A stretch of DNA of 18,071 nucleotides from Candidatus Atribacteria bacterium UBA6251 (GTDB lineage Bacteria > Atribacterota > Phoenicimicrobiia > Phoenicimicrobiales > Phoenicimicrobiaceae): positions 1 through 18,071 of the forward strand of contig DJVR01000058.1 of assembly GCA_002441285.1 (NCBI GenBank). Reading direction: 5' to 3'. Positions 7,131 to 15,745 of this stretch are shown here, piece by piece (the first letter of the stretch is position 1; every line of letters starts with the position of its first letter). The notes under the pieces are model-generated. The model did not search any database. It saw only the letters and a list, made by a program, of their open reading frames with translations, and was not told the origin of the DNA. Made by a program: the position numbers and the translations under genes.

Positions 7131-7651
7131 TAATCACCTGAATCTTTTTTTCTTTTACTGGCACATTCCTTAGCTTCACCTTTAATAATCTCCAGAGCAT
7201 GGGGTAAAGATGATAAAATTATTTCTAATGCCTCCTCTACTCCTTTTGGGCTACCTGGAAGATTAATAATAAGGCTCTTCTTGCGCATTCCAGATACTGC
7301 TCGGGATAATATTGAACGCCTGGTTTTTTTAAAACTTTCCATTCGAATTATTTCACAAATTCCAGGGATTTCTTTATCTATTACTGAAGATGTAGCTTCG
7401 GGAGTAACATCTCTTTCACCTAAACCAGTCCCTCCAGTAGTAAATACCAAATCTAAATCCAACTTATCCACTACCTTCTTTAATTCCTGCTTAATAACTT
7501 CTATTTCATCCGGGATAATTTTATAATATTTTACTTCTCCGGCTATCTTTTTTACTATTTCTTCTATTAAAGGTCCACTTTCATCTTTTCTTGCTCCTTT
7601 TGCTCCCTTATCACTGATAGTCAAAACACCTACCTTAATCATCTTCATCAT
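7124..7651 (-). CDS. molybdopterin adenylyltransferase MogA/MoaB family
   Basis: A 175-residue cytosolic enzyme that adenylylates molybdopterin, the step before MoeA inserts Mo or W. Visible motifs are LTISDKGAKGARKDESG near the N terminus (residues 10-26), TTGGTGLGERDVTPEAT (around 68-84) that binds MPT, and NLPGSPKGVEEALEII near the end. The reading frame overlaps the MOSC gene by 17 bp. ATG codons at 7651, 7648 and 7642 are all possible; 7651 has a GAGG nine bases upstream and is kept, while 7642 would give the more usual MIKVGVLT start. In tungsten-using archaea the homologous protein is called MoaB, so I leave the symbol open. Confidence 0.94.
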   Translation of the reverse strand: MMKMIKVGVLTISDKGAKGARKDESGPLIEEIVKKIAGEVKYYKIIPDEIEVIKQELKKVVDKLDLDLVFTTGGTGLGERDVTPEATSSVIDKEIPGICEIIRMESFKKTRRSILSRAVSGMRKKSLIINLPGSPKGVEEALEIILSSLPHALEIIKGEAKECASKRKKDSGDYC

Positions 7652-8099
7652 CTTCTAATACCTCAACAATATCCCCTACCTTTACCTTTCCTCCTTTTAT
7701 TACTCTGGTAAAAATTCCTTCCCGGGGCATAATACAATCTCCTATTTTTTTTCTGATTTCGCAACCTTGATGACACTCTTTTCCTATCTGGGTTACTTCC
7801 AGTAAAGCCTTATCTCCAATCTTTAATTTACTTCCCAGAGGTAACTGAAAAAGTTCAAGCCCTTCTATGGTGAGATTTTCTGCAAAATCACCTGGTTTCA
7901 GTTCCCATCCTTTTTCTTTCATCTTATTGATGCTTTCTATACTTAATAAACTAACTTGCCTATGCCAGTTTCCAGTATGGGCATCACCTTGCAAACCATA
8001 ATTTTCTAATAATAGACCTTCTTTAATATCTACTTTTACGGTCCCTTTTTCTTTACTCTGACAGACGGCTAATATTTTCCCTTTTTTCCTTTCTTCCAT
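7635..8099 (-). CDS. MOSC-domain protein
   Basis: About 154 residues from the ATG at 8099, which follows a strong AGGAGGA site; a TTG at 8144 gives a longer frame but has no ribosome site, and its Lys-rich extension is actually the Shine-Dalgarno region. The protein is a stand-alone MOSC (molybdenum cofactor sulfurase C-terminal) domain, with GLQGDAHTG, GDFAENLTIEG, and IGKECHQGCEIRKKIGDC, the last holding the conserved cysteines. Stand-alone MOSC proteins are thought to bind molybdopterin or deliver sulfur to the metal centre; the substrate is not proven. It sits between moaC (62-bp gap) and mogA (17-bp overlap), so it belongs to the cofactor pathway here. Confidence 0.92.
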   Translation of the reverse strand: MEERKKGKILAVCQSKEKGTVKVDIKEGLLLENYGLQGDAHTGNWHRQVSLLSIESINKMKEKGWELKPGDFAENLTIEGLELFQLPLGSKLKIGDKALLEVTQIGKECHQGCEIRKKIGDCIMPREGIFTRVIKGGKVKVGDIVEVLEDDEDD

Positions 8100-8161
8100 T
8101 TTATTTTTAGTCCTCCTCTTATTTTTGTTAACCAATTTGTGCAACTTACCTAGAAGTTATT

Positions 8162-8647
8162 CTACTCTACTCTCCGATAAATCCCACTCTTGCCACCTCT
8201 TTTTTCTACTAAATTAATTTTTGCAATAGTTATCCCTCGATCCACTGCTTTACACATATCATAAATGGTGAGGGCTGCAACGGCCACAGCAGTTAAAGCT
8301 TCCATCTCTACTCCAGTTTTACCAATAGATTTAACTTGAGAAGTAATTATTATCCGTCCATCTTCCTCTTTTAGTTGAAATTCTAAATCTACATTGGTTA
8401 ATAACAAATTATGACACATTGGAATGAATTGACTGGTCTGTTTAGCTGCCATAATTCCTCCTATTTGAGCAACTGCCAGGACATCTCCTTTGTCAATTCG
8501 TTCTTCCTTAATTAATCTCAGTGTCTCTCTTTGCATAATTACTTCTCCTCGAGCAATAGCTATCCTCTCAGTATCTTTTTTCTCGCTTACATCCACCATA
8601 TAAGCTCTTTTCTGAATATTGAAATGAGTTAAATCTTTTTTCTCCAA
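8162..8647 (-). CDS. moaC: cyclic pyranopterin monophosphate synthase MoaC
   Basis: Second enzyme of cofactor synthesis: converts the MoaA product 3',8-cyclo-7,8-dihydro-GTP to cyclic pyranopterin monophosphate. The 161-residue length is normal. Signature segments are FIPMCHNLLLTNVDLEF (74-90), GKTGVEMEALTAVAVAALT and YDMCKAVDRGI, which carry the active-site Lys, His and Asp residues. It starts with TTG three bases beyond the moaA stop; the GGAGG site for it is inside the last moaA codons (GGAGGTTAA), so the two are translationally coupled. It is not fused to MogA, unlike some clostridial versions. Confidence 0.97.
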   Translation of the reverse strand: MEKKDLTHFNIQKRAYMVDVSEKKDTERIAIARGEVIMQRETLRLIKEERIDKGDVLAVAQIGGIMAAKQTSQFIPMCHNLLLTNVDLEFQLKEEDGRIIITSQVKSIGKTGVEMEALTAVAVAALTIYDMCKAVDRGITIAKINLVEKRGGKSGIYRRVE

Positions 8648-8650
8648 GGC

Positions 8651-9667
8651 TTAACCTCCTACTCTGGACATCATAAAATCTTGCTCTTCTAAAAATTTTT
8701 CTTTTATTTTATGACCCTTTGGTTTTATTTGTACTGCCTTGATCAGTTGGTTTCTGATCACTTGTTTTAACTCTTCTTTATCTTGTTTAAGTGATAATTC
8801 TCTGATTATTTTCTTTAAGTCTACTTCCTGATTGGAAAAAAGGCAGGGTCTAATCTTTCCTTCGGAAGTAAGTCTAATTCGATTACAAGATTGACAAAAA
8901 TGCTGACTGAGAGCAGTAATAAAACCAATAGTACTCTTTGCACCCGGAGGTTGGTAATAATCAGCTGGGCCATAACCATAAAATGATTCTACCAACTTTA
9001 GAGAATATTTTTTAATTATATCTTCTTTTACTTCCTGGAGAGGAAAAAATTTTCTAATAACTTCTCCACTTATACCTTTATTAGAGGGCATTAATTCAAT
9101 AAAACGAAGAGTTAGGGATTCAGATAAGGCAAACTTTATAAAATCATCTATTTCATCATCATTTACCCCCTTCATTAATACTACATTTATCTTAAGAGGA
9201 GATAATCCCACCTTTAAAGCTACTTCCAATCCCTTTAATACCTGGTTTAAATTCCCTCTCCGGGTAATCATCTTATATCTTTCTGGCTTTAATGAATCAA
9301 GGCTCAGATTAATTCTTTTTAACCCTGCTTTTTTCAAAGTTTGAGCATATTCTGCTAGAAAATAACCATTAGTAGTCATAGAGAGATCTTCTAATTCTTT
9401 TATTTCTCTTAATTGATAGATAAAACTATCCAAACCTTTTCTCACCAGAGGTTCTCCGCCAGTAATCCTAATTCTGGTTAAACCTAATTGTGCTGCTTCT
9501 TGGATAATGGGTAAAATTTCTTCATATCTTAATATTTCTTGATGGGGTATAAATTGAAAATCTTTTTCTGGCAGGCAATAAATACATCTATAATTGCAGC
9601 GATCAGTCACTGAAACTCTTAAATAGGTTATCTTTCTTCCCCAAGTATCTATTAATCCTTTTTTCAT
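8651..9667 (-). CDS. moaA: GTP 3',8-cyclase MoaA
   Basis: Radical-SAM enzyme that starts molybdopterin synthesis from GTP. The 338-residue length is typical. The N-terminal cluster motif is RCNYRCIYC (CxxxCxxC, about residues 23-31), followed by TGGEPL for SAM binding. The C-terminal second [4Fe-4S] site is FCQSCNRIRLTSEGKIRPCLF. The protein ends in VGG, and the C-terminal Gly-Gly tail is needed for catalysis in known MoaA. The start ATG overlaps the stop of the MoeA-PBP gene (ATGA). Both clusters are oxygen sensitive, in keeping with an anaerobe. Confidence 0.97.
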   Translation of the reverse strand: MKKGLIDTWGRKITYLRVSVTDRCNYRCIYCLPEKDFQFIPHQEILRYEEILPIIQEAAQLGLTRIRITGGEPLVRKGLDSFIYQLREIKELEDLSMTTNGYFLAEYAQTLKKAGLKRINLSLDSLKPERYKMITRRGNLNQVLKGLEVALKVGLSPLKINVVLMKGVNDDEIDDFIKFALSESLTLRFIELMPSNKGISGEVIRKFFPLQEVKEDIIKKYSLKLVESFYGYGPADYYQPPGAKSTIGFITALSQHFCQSCNRIRLTSEGKIRPCLFSNQEVDLKKIIRELSLKQDKEELKQVIRNQLIKAVQIKPKGHKIKEKFLEEQDFMMSRVGG

Positions 9668-11652
9668 CTTATTACCATCCCACTTTGAGAAAGGTCATAT
9701 CCACCCAAACTCAAAACCTTCCTTTTAAACTTTTCAGTTCCCATCACCTCTAATATCTTTTGAATTCCAGGGTAAGAGAGATATTTTTCTGGGATAATTA
9801 TATCATATCTTTCTTTCGCCAGAGGAATAAAATCTAAATTAAAAGCTTGAGCAGCAGAAAAAATTCCCAACCCCACATCAACTACACCTTCTGCTACTGC
9901 TGAGGCAACCATTAAATGGGTAAATGCTTCTTGTAAATATCCTTTGATTTTATGAGGATTAATCTTCTCCTTTTTAAGGAGATAATCCAATAATACCCTA
10001 GTTCCTGAACCTTTTTGTCGATTAATCAATCTAATATCTTCCCGGATTAAGTCGCTCAAGTTTTTTATTTGTTTGGGATTTCCTTTAGGAATTAACAATC
10101 CTTGCTCTCGAAAAGCTAAATTGATTACTTTTAATTCTCTATCACATAGCATTCTATCTAAATAAGTAAGATTATATTCTCCACTATTCGGGTCCAGAAG
10201 ATGAGCAGTGGCCAAATGCGTCCTTTCTTGTTTTAAGGCAAAAAGACCCCCCATACTACCTGTATTGAAAGAGATTATACTATAAGGAGAATTTTCTTCT
10301 TTGAGTTCATTTTTTAAAATATCAATAATAAGATCATGACTACCAGTAATAATAATATTATTCTTAATATCTTCCGGATTTTTACCACTATAAAGCTCTA
10401 CTCTTACCTCTTCCTGATAAGCTACGCCTTCCTTTAGTAGAGGGATTTGTACTATCCCATCCGCCTCCACTAAAGAGGTAATTACTCCTGCCCCACGAGG
10501 TAAGGGAAAAGCAAAAACCTTTTCTCCCACTTCTCCTAATTGCACTCTCAAGAACTCCTCATCTCCTAACCGAGATATAACCTGTTGGGCCATTCTAGCT
10601 TTTAGATGAGGAAATTGGGGAAGGGGTAAACCTAATCTTCGGAAAATATAAGGCTTTAAAAATTGTTCAGCTGCAATTATAGCGGATACTGGATAGCCAG
10701 GTAAACCTATAATTGGTAATTGTTTTACTATTCCTAGAATGGTAGGCTTACCAGGCATAATAGATATTCCATGCACTAATACTTTTCCTATTTTTTCAAT
10801 ACTCTCAGCAGTATAATCTCGAGATCCTGCGGAAGAACCAGCAACGACTACTATAATATCGTTTTCCTGGGTAGCGCTAAATAAAACTTGCATTAAATTC
10901 TCTGAGAGATCTTTAACCACACTGTATACTTTCGCTTCTCCTCCCCATTCCACTACTAGATTCTTCAATATAGAAGAGTTATATTCGATAATTTTTCCTA
11001 CCACCAGAGGTTCTCCTACTTGAATCAACTCGTCTCCAGTAGGGATAATCCCTACTTTAGGTTTTTTACGCACCAGGACCTTTTCTATCCCTCCCGCCAA
11101 GAGAGCACCAATATCAAGGGGACGAATTAAATGGTTTATAGGAAATAATAATTGATTAGCAATAATATCTTCTCCGATATTCCGAATATGTTGCCCGGGA
11201 ATAGCCGGAGAAATAATCATTACTTCATCTACTTCTCCATCTTGCTTTTTACTATCATCAATAGAATTAGTTTTTGAATCTAAGCCTTCTATCATTTTTC
11301 CCATTGGATTAATCTCTTCAATTTTGATTATTGCATCAAAATCAAAAGGAACTGGCTGACCTGTATTAATAAAGTAAAAATCTCCCCCCTTTTTAAGTTT
11401 AAGAGGAGAAGATTCGGAAGCTAAATACGCATCCTTTGCTCTAACTGCTATTCCATCCATAGCTGCAGATTGATAATGAGGAGAAGAAATACGCGCAAAA
11501 ATTGGTTGAGCAGTTACTCGATGTAAAGAATTTTTAGCAAAAATATACTCTCCCTTAAGAGGTTGGTCTTGGCCTATTTCCTGTAAAATTTGCATAAACC
11601 TCTTTTTAGCTTCAATTAAAGGTAATTTATTTAAATAAATTTTTCTTTTCAA
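9664..11652 (-). CDS. MoeA fused to a C-terminal periplasmic-binding-protein-like domain
   Basis: A 662-residue cytosolic fusion. Residues 1 to about 425 are MoeA, the molybdotransferase that swaps AMP for Mo or W on adenylylated molybdopterin: AAMDGIAVRA, PTGDEL, AGSSAGSRDYT, HGISIMPGKPTILG and GLPGYPVSAII are conserved. From about 435 a second domain (IIITGSHDLIID, FNTGSMGGLFALKQ, RQKGSGTRVLLDYLL, VASAVAEGVVDVGLG) matches the PBP-like domain found on clostridial MoeA proteins and may bind the oxyanion or the cofactor. A Lys/Asp-rich insertion of about 20 residues (near 125-145) interrupts the MoeA part. The segment usually written TGxPLPxGADAVV reads TGQPVPFDFDAII, a divergent loop. Start is TTG at 11652 with GGGAGGA. 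Second MoeA in the operon, so the two may serve different metals or enzymes. Confidence 0.93.
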   Translation of the reverse strand: MKRKIYLNKLPLIEAKKRFMQILQEIGQDQPLKGEYIFAKNSLHRVTAQPIFARISSPHYQSAAMDGIAVRAKDAYLASESSPLKLKKGGDFYFINTGQPVPFDFDAIIKIEEINPMGKMIEGLDSKTNSIDDSKKQDGEVDEVMIISPAIPGQHIRNIGEDIIANQLLFPINHLIRPLDIGALLAGGIEKVLVRKKPKVGIIPTGDELIQVGEPLVVGKIIEYNSSILKNLVVEWGGEAKVYSVVKDLSENLMQVLFSATQENDIIVVVAGSSAGSRDYTAESIEKIGKVLVHGISIMPGKPTILGIVKQLPIIGLPGYPVSAIIAAEQFLKPYIFRRLGLPLPQFPHLKARMAQQVISRLGDEEFLRVQLGEVGEKVFAFPLPRGAGVITSLVEADGIVQIPLLKEGVAYQEEVRVELYSGKNPEDIKNNIIITGSHDLIIDILKNELKEENSPYSIISFNTGSMGGLFALKQERTHLATAHLLDPNSGEYNLTYLDRMLCDRELKVINLAFREQGLLIPKGNPKQIKNLSDLIREDIRLINRQKGSGTRVLLDYLLKKEKINPHKIKGYLQEAFTHLMVASAVAEGVVDVGLGIFSAAQAFNLDFIPLAKERYDIIIPEKYLSYPGIQKILEVMGTEKFKRKVLSLGGYDLSQSGMVIR

Positions 11653-11699
11653 CTCTATCCTCCCTCTTACCTGATTGATCTTTCCTGGACCTTTTTAAT

Positions 11700-12956
11700 T
11701 CAAAATAACTCCACCATTACTCTACTTCCTTTTTTTAAACCTTCTATATTTAATCCTATCTTAATCAAACCTGAAGCTCGGACCAAAGTAGAGATAATTC
11801 CGGACTTCCCCCAGATAGGTTTAGCATAGTACTGATTATCTTCTTTATACAGGGTAACTCGGATATACTCTTCCCGACCAGGATCTGAGGCTACATTTGT
11901 GTCAATTATTGCTTCGATTTGAGGAGAAAAATCCGAGATATAATCTTCTCCCTCCAACCAACTGATTAAAGGTCGCATAAGAAGATGAAAAATGATTAGT
12001 GCAGAAACCGGATGTCCTGGCAAGCCAATAATCGGTTTATTATTTATTACCGCCACAATAGTTGGTTTACCAGGTTTTATTGAAATTCCATGGGCTAATA
12101 CCCCTGGTTTTCCTAAACCAGTTAAAGTCTCCAGGGTTATATCTCTTACTCCTAGAGAGCTTCCTCCAGAAATAATCAGACCCTGTGCTTCGTTTTCTTC
12201 TAAAATCTTCATTATGGTTTGCTTGAGAGATTTTAGTTTATCTTTGATAATCCCTTTATATAATGGAATACCGCCTAATTTGATTACACTGGTACCCAGG
12301 GTATATGAATTGATATCTCTAATTTCCCCCTTAAGGGGTTCTTGATTAGGAGGAACAATCTCGTTACCAGTGGAAATAATGGCTAGTTGAGGCTTTTTAA
12401 ATACTTTTAAATTGATTTTTCCCATCCCGGCCAACACTCCAATATCTTGTGGTCTTAAACGATGACCAATGCTTAATATCTTTTCTCCCCTTTTTAAATC
12501 TTCATCTTCTTTAGTTACGTTCTCTCCTGGGGCAACTGGTCTTTTTACCTCTAGAGTAAATTCATCAATTTGATTAGTATATTCCCACATTACTACTGCA
12601 TCAGAACCTTCCGGTAACATTCCTCCAGTAGAAATTTTTGCCGCTTCTCCCTGATTCACTTGAAAGGTTGGTCGTTCACCCATCTTTACTTCTCCAATAA
12701 TAATTAAATAAGCAGGTAAGCTCTCGCTGATCCCAAAAGAATCCTCAGCTCTAATAGCATAACCATCCATAGTAGCACGAATAAATCCTGGTAAATTAAG
12801 AGGAGAAATTACTTCTTCTGCTAGTACTCTCCCCAAAGCATCCTGAATATCGATTTCTTCCCATCTATTTTGCCAAATTTCTGGCCAATCTATATTATCT
12901 CTCAAGAGCTGGATTACTCTCTCGAGCGTATTTACCTGAAATAAATCCTTAACCAT
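11700..12956 (-). CDS. moeA: molybdopterin molybdotransferase MoeA
   Basis: A stand-alone MoeA of 418 residues. It keeps the expected segments in order: ATMDGYAIRAEDSF, STGGMLPEGSDAVVMWE (canonical metal-insertion loop), VTKEDEDLKRGE, RPQDIGVLAGMG, IISTGNEIV, SGGSSLGVRDITLETL, HGISIKPGKPT and GLPGHPVSALI, then the C-terminal domain IV. Adds molybdate or tungstate to MPT-AMP. The ATG follows an AGAGGTTG site; it lies 78 bp after tupC and 47 bp before the MoeA-PBP gene. Compared with that paralogue this copy is canonical, so it is the better candidate for the general insertase. Confidence 0.96.
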   Translation of the reverse strand: MVKDLFQVNTLERVIQLLRDNIDWPEIWQNRWEEIDIQDALGRVLAEEVISPLNLPGFIRATMDGYAIRAEDSFGISESLPAYLIIIGEVKMGERPTFQVNQGEAAKISTGGMLPEGSDAVVMWEYTNQIDEFTLEVKRPVAPGENVTKEDEDLKRGEKILSIGHRLRPQDIGVLAGMGKINLKVFKKPQLAIISTGNEIVPPNQEPLKGEIRDINSYTLGTSVIKLGGIPLYKGIIKDKLKSLKQTIMKILEENEAQGLIISGGSSLGVRDITLETLTGLGKPGVLAHGISIKPGKPTIVAVINNKPIIGLPGHPVSALIIFHLLMRPLISWLEGEDYISDFSPQIEAIIDTNVASDPGREEYIRVTLYKEDNQYYAKPIWGKSGIISTLVRASGLIKIGLNIEGLKKGSRVMVELF

Positions 12957-13034
12957 TTTGTCAACCTCTTTCTACTAGTAAAATTTCTTATTATTTAACA
13001 TTTAATCTTGACTAATGCTAATACCAGTTATTCT

Positions 13035-14051
13035 TTAATATAACTTTACTGCTGATGCTTTAAAGGTTAAATATACCGACCTTCCCAGATTCAATCGTAG
13101 ATCCTGAAACGATTCTTTAGTAATCATAACCACCATTAAAACTCCGATATCTACCTCTAATTTTACTAGATGGTTCTGTTCAACAATTTTTACTATTTTC
13201 CCTAAAAATGAATTCCTTGCACTAGATTGAAAAGATTGTAAGGAGAGAATAATATCCCTAGGATCAATATAGATATAGGATATTCCTTCTTTTTCAGTCC
13301 CTATTACAAAACTTACTTCTTCCGTAATCTTTAAGCAATTCCCTTTTCTATTTTTAATCATTTCTCCTCGAAAAATATTTTCCGGAATCTCTCTAATTAC
13401 TTTTCCTTCTAGTAGAGATACCACTTCCTGAGCTAAACGGTAAGCTCTAGATAAATCATGGGTAGTAATTAGCACCGTGGTCTTGTTTTCTTGATTTACC
13501 CTTTTTATCACCCTTTCTAGAATATCTATATACCTCTGGTCTAAACTAGCAGTAGGTTCATCTAATAAGAGAAGACGAGGTTCCAACACTAAAGCCCGAG
13601 CCAGAGCCACTCGTTTCATTTCGCCACCGGATAATTGATTAACTTTTCTATATTGAAAATTAGATAGACCCACTAAATTAAGTATCCTGTTGATTCTTTC
13701 TTTTTGCATTGAATAAGGAAGTTTCCTTGCCTGCAAACCAAAAGCAAGGTTATTCCATACCGTTGTATTAAAAAGATAGGGAGACTGTTCTACCAGGGTC
13801 ATCTGTCGTCTAAGCTCTATCCTTTGTTCTTTCCGAGCCCAACTAACTTCTTGATTAAAATAGAAGATCTTTCCTTGGTCAGGTCTTATCAATAAATTTA
13901 AAATATTCAGCAAGGTAGTCTTTCCAGAGCCATTAGGACCTACCAGAGCATAAATTTTTCCTTCTTGGAAACTTAAATAATCAATATCTAACACTACTTT
14001 TTTATTATAACTTTTCAGAATACTTTTTATCTCAACTATCTTCTCAGACAT
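13035..14051 (-). CDS. tupC: tungstate ABC transporter ATP-binding protein TupC
   Basis: The 338-residue ATPase that powers tungstate import on the cytosolic face of the membrane. Walker A is GPNGSGKT (38-45), the ABC signature is LSGGEMKR (about 140-147), Walker B with the D-loop is LLLLDEPTASLD, and the H-loop is TTHD. Beyond the ATPase core there is a tail of about 120 residues ending in a TOBE/Mop-like segment (LGKIVKIVEQNHLVKLEVDI ... LTFKASAVKLY), the fold that binds molybdate or tungstate in ModC and molbindins; it may let internal oxyanion inhibit the transporter. Nine bases separate it from the tupB stop, and its ribosome site AGAAGG lies within the tupB end. Assignment to tungstate rather than molybdate rests on the TupA and TupB partners. 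Confidence 0.93.
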   Translation of the reverse strand: MSEKIVEIKSILKSYNKKVVLDIDYLSFQEGKIYALVGPNGSGKTTLLNILNLLIRPDQGKIFYFNQEVSWARKEQRIELRRQMTLVEQSPYLFNTTVWNNLAFGLQARKLPYSMQKERINRILNLVGLSNFQYRKVNQLSGGEMKRVALARALVLEPRLLLLDEPTASLDQRYIDILERVIKRVNQENKTTVLITTHDLSRAYRLAQEVVSLLEGKVIREIPENIFRGEMIKNRKGNCLKITEEVSFVIGTEKEGISYIYIDPRDIILSLQSFQSSARNSFLGKIVKIVEQNHLVKLEVDIGVLMVVMITKESFQDLRLNLGRSVYLTFKASAVKLY

Positions 14052-14060
14052 ATTTATTTT

Positions 14061-14753
14061 CTAAACCTTCTTACCTTGAAAATAGTGAAGTAAAATATTA
14101 ACACTAAAAGCTACCAGTAATAAGATCAATCCTAAAGCAAGGGCAAATCCAAATTCTCCTTTGGAAGTTTCCAGGGCAATAGCAGTAGTCATAACCCGAG
14201 TGCTATCCTTTATGTTACCTCCTAATATCATAGCTGCTCCTACTTCAGCAATAACCCGACCAAAACCAGTAACTACTGCTGCCAAGACTGCATAACGAGC
14301 TTCTCTAATTACAGTTAAAGCGGCTTGATAATCAGTTGCCCCCAGAGTTAAAGCTGTATTTCTAACTTTTTTATCTATTCCCTGCACTGCCGAATAAGTT
14401 AGGGCAATAATTATGGGAAGTGCCAGGACAAACTGGCCAATAATCATTGCCCAAGGAGTAAACAATAAACCCAAAACACCCAGTGGTCCTCTTCGGGAGA
14501 TTAAAGAATAAATCAACAATCCGACTACCACTGTGGGTAGAGCTAACAGAGTATTCACTATCGCTATAGTCAATCTTTTTCCCCAATACTCTCTTACCGC
14601 AATCAAAAAACCTAGAGGTATGCCTAAAAATGAAGCCAGTATTGTGGCAGTTAAAGAGACCCTCAGGGAAAGTAGAACTATACTAAATATCTCTCTATCC
14701 AAAGAAAAGATTAATTGCCAAGATCTAAATATTCCTTCAATAATAAAATCCAA
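14061..14753 (-). CDS. tupB: tungstate ABC transporter permease TupB
   Basis: Inner-membrane permease of about 230 residues with five or six hydrophobic segments (for example SIVLLSLRVSLTATILASFL and IALETSKGEFGFALALGLIL) and the cytoplasmic coupling loop TLGATDYQAALTVIREARYA, the EAA motif that docks the ATPase. I choose the TTG at 14753 (protein MDFIIEGIF...) because TGAGG lies six bases upstream; a TTG at 14765 extends the frame by four residues but overlaps that ribosome site. The 121-bp gap to tupA holds a hairpin. The GFGRVIAEVGAAMILGGNI segment is typical of TupB/WtpB permeases. Confidence 0.94.
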   Translation of the reverse strand: MDFIIEGIFRSWQLIFSLDREIFSIVLLSLRVSLTATILASFLGIPLGFLIAVREYWGKRLTIAIVNTLLALPTVVVGLLIYSLISRRGPLGVLGLLFTPWAMIIGQFVLALPIIIALTYSAVQGIDKKVRNTALTLGATDYQAALTVIREARYAVLAAVVTGFGRVIAEVGAAMILGGNIKDSTRVMTTAIALETSKGEFGFALALGLILLLVAFSVNILLHYFQGKKV

Positions 14754-14834
14754 ATAGCACCTCAATTAATAATATTGTCCACATTATTTAAAAATCGATT
14801 AGATGGTTAGCTGATTCATTGATTGGTCGTTTAA

Positions 14835-14866
14835 AACCAGTTATCCAGTTAATTGGATAACTGGTT
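14835..14866 (-). terminator. 13-bp hairpin between tupA and tupB (possible attenuator or mRNA-stabilising stem)
   Basis: Perfect inverted repeat, arms 14835-14847 and 14854-14866 (AACCAGTTATCCA and its complement) with a 6-base loop, starting about 8 bp after the tupA stop. On the minus strand it is followed only by TTTTAAACG, a short U-run, so it is at best a leaky terminator. Such stems after binding-protein genes commonly raise tupA-type expression over the permease and ATPase. Confidence 0.6.
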
Positions 14867-14874
14867 ATTAATGA

Positions 14875-15696
14875 CTATTCAATTGCTACTGGGTGAAAAA
14901 GAATTTCCCCTTCTATTTTATATTCTCTAATTATTTTTTGCCCGGTTATAGAGGTCACCCAAGCAATCAGTTGCATTGCCTCTTCATATTTTACTTGCGG
15001 ATATAGAGCAGGATTAACCGCTATTATGCTATAGGGATTAAAAAGCAAAGGGTCACCTTCAATCAAAACTCTTAATTCAATTTTATCTTGATAAGCTAAA
15101 AATGTACCCCTATCGCAAAGGACATAAGCTTGTTTTTCATCAGCTATTTGTAAAGTTGTACCCATTCCCTGCCCAACTTCCATATACCAATCTCCTTCTG
15201 GATTAATCTGAGCTAGTTTCCAGATATTCTTTTCTTTTTTATCAGTTCCAGAGGCATCTCCCCGGGAGGCAAAGAAGTATTTTTGTTCTGCTATCTTTTT
15301 AAAGGCCAATATTGCATCTTTTATACCTTTAATCTTGGCGGGATCATTAACTGGTCCTAGAATAATAAAATCATTATACATTACCTCGCGGCGATTTACT
15401 CCAAAACCATTTTCCACAAACTCCTTTTCCGCTTCTGGATCATGAACCAATAAAACATCTACATCACCATTTTTGCCTAAGGCTATTGCTTTCCCAGTTC
15501 CCACGGCAATAACATCTACTTTAAGATTATATTTCTCCTGAAAAGGTGGCAACAGAATATTTAATAAACCCGAATTTTCGGTAGAAGTAGTGGTAGCTAA
15601 TTTAAGATGAATGGACTCAGTAAGACCAAAATTGATTAAAAAAGTGGTTAAAAGTAATAAACAGATTACTGAAGTAATCAGGATATTTTTTTTCAT
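14875..15696 (-). CDS. tupA: tungstate-binding protein TupA
   Basis: Extracytoplasmic solute-binding protein of 273 residues that captures tungstate for TupBC. An N-terminal Lys-Lys plus hydrophobic run (residues 2-24) is a signal or anchor segment. The mature part starts ATTTSTENSGLL, whose Thr/Ser cluster binds the oxyanion, and continues with VGTGKAIALGKNGDVDVLLVHDP and MYNDFIILGP, which are diagnostic for TupA. There is no lipobox cysteine (Cys12 lies inside the hydrophobic core), so unlike most Gram-positive binding proteins it is not an obvious lipoprotein. The ATG follows AGAAAGGGAA. It is the first gene downstream of the riboswitch and terminator. Confidence 0.95.
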   Translation of the reverse strand: MKKNILITSVICLLLLTTFLINFGLTESIHLKLATTTSTENSGLLNILLPPFQEKYNLKVDVIAVGTGKAIALGKNGDVDVLLVHDPEAEKEFVENGFGVNRREVMYNDFIILGPVNDPAKIKGIKDAILAFKKIAEQKYFFASRGDASGTDKKEKNIWKLAQINPEGDWYMEVGQGMGTTLQIADEKQAYVLCDRGTFLAYQDKIELRVLIEGDPLLFNPYSIIAVNPALYPQVKYEEAMQLIAWVTSITGQKIIREYKIEGEILFHPVAIE

Positions 15697-15745
15697 TTTT
15701 TATATTCCCTTTCTGGTATTAATTTATAGAATAATAATCAGTAAA

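Noticed and set aside
8100..8144. TTG start 45 bp upstream of the MOSC ATG
   Set aside because: No ribosome site precedes it, and the extra codons contain the AGGAGGA that serves ATG 8099.
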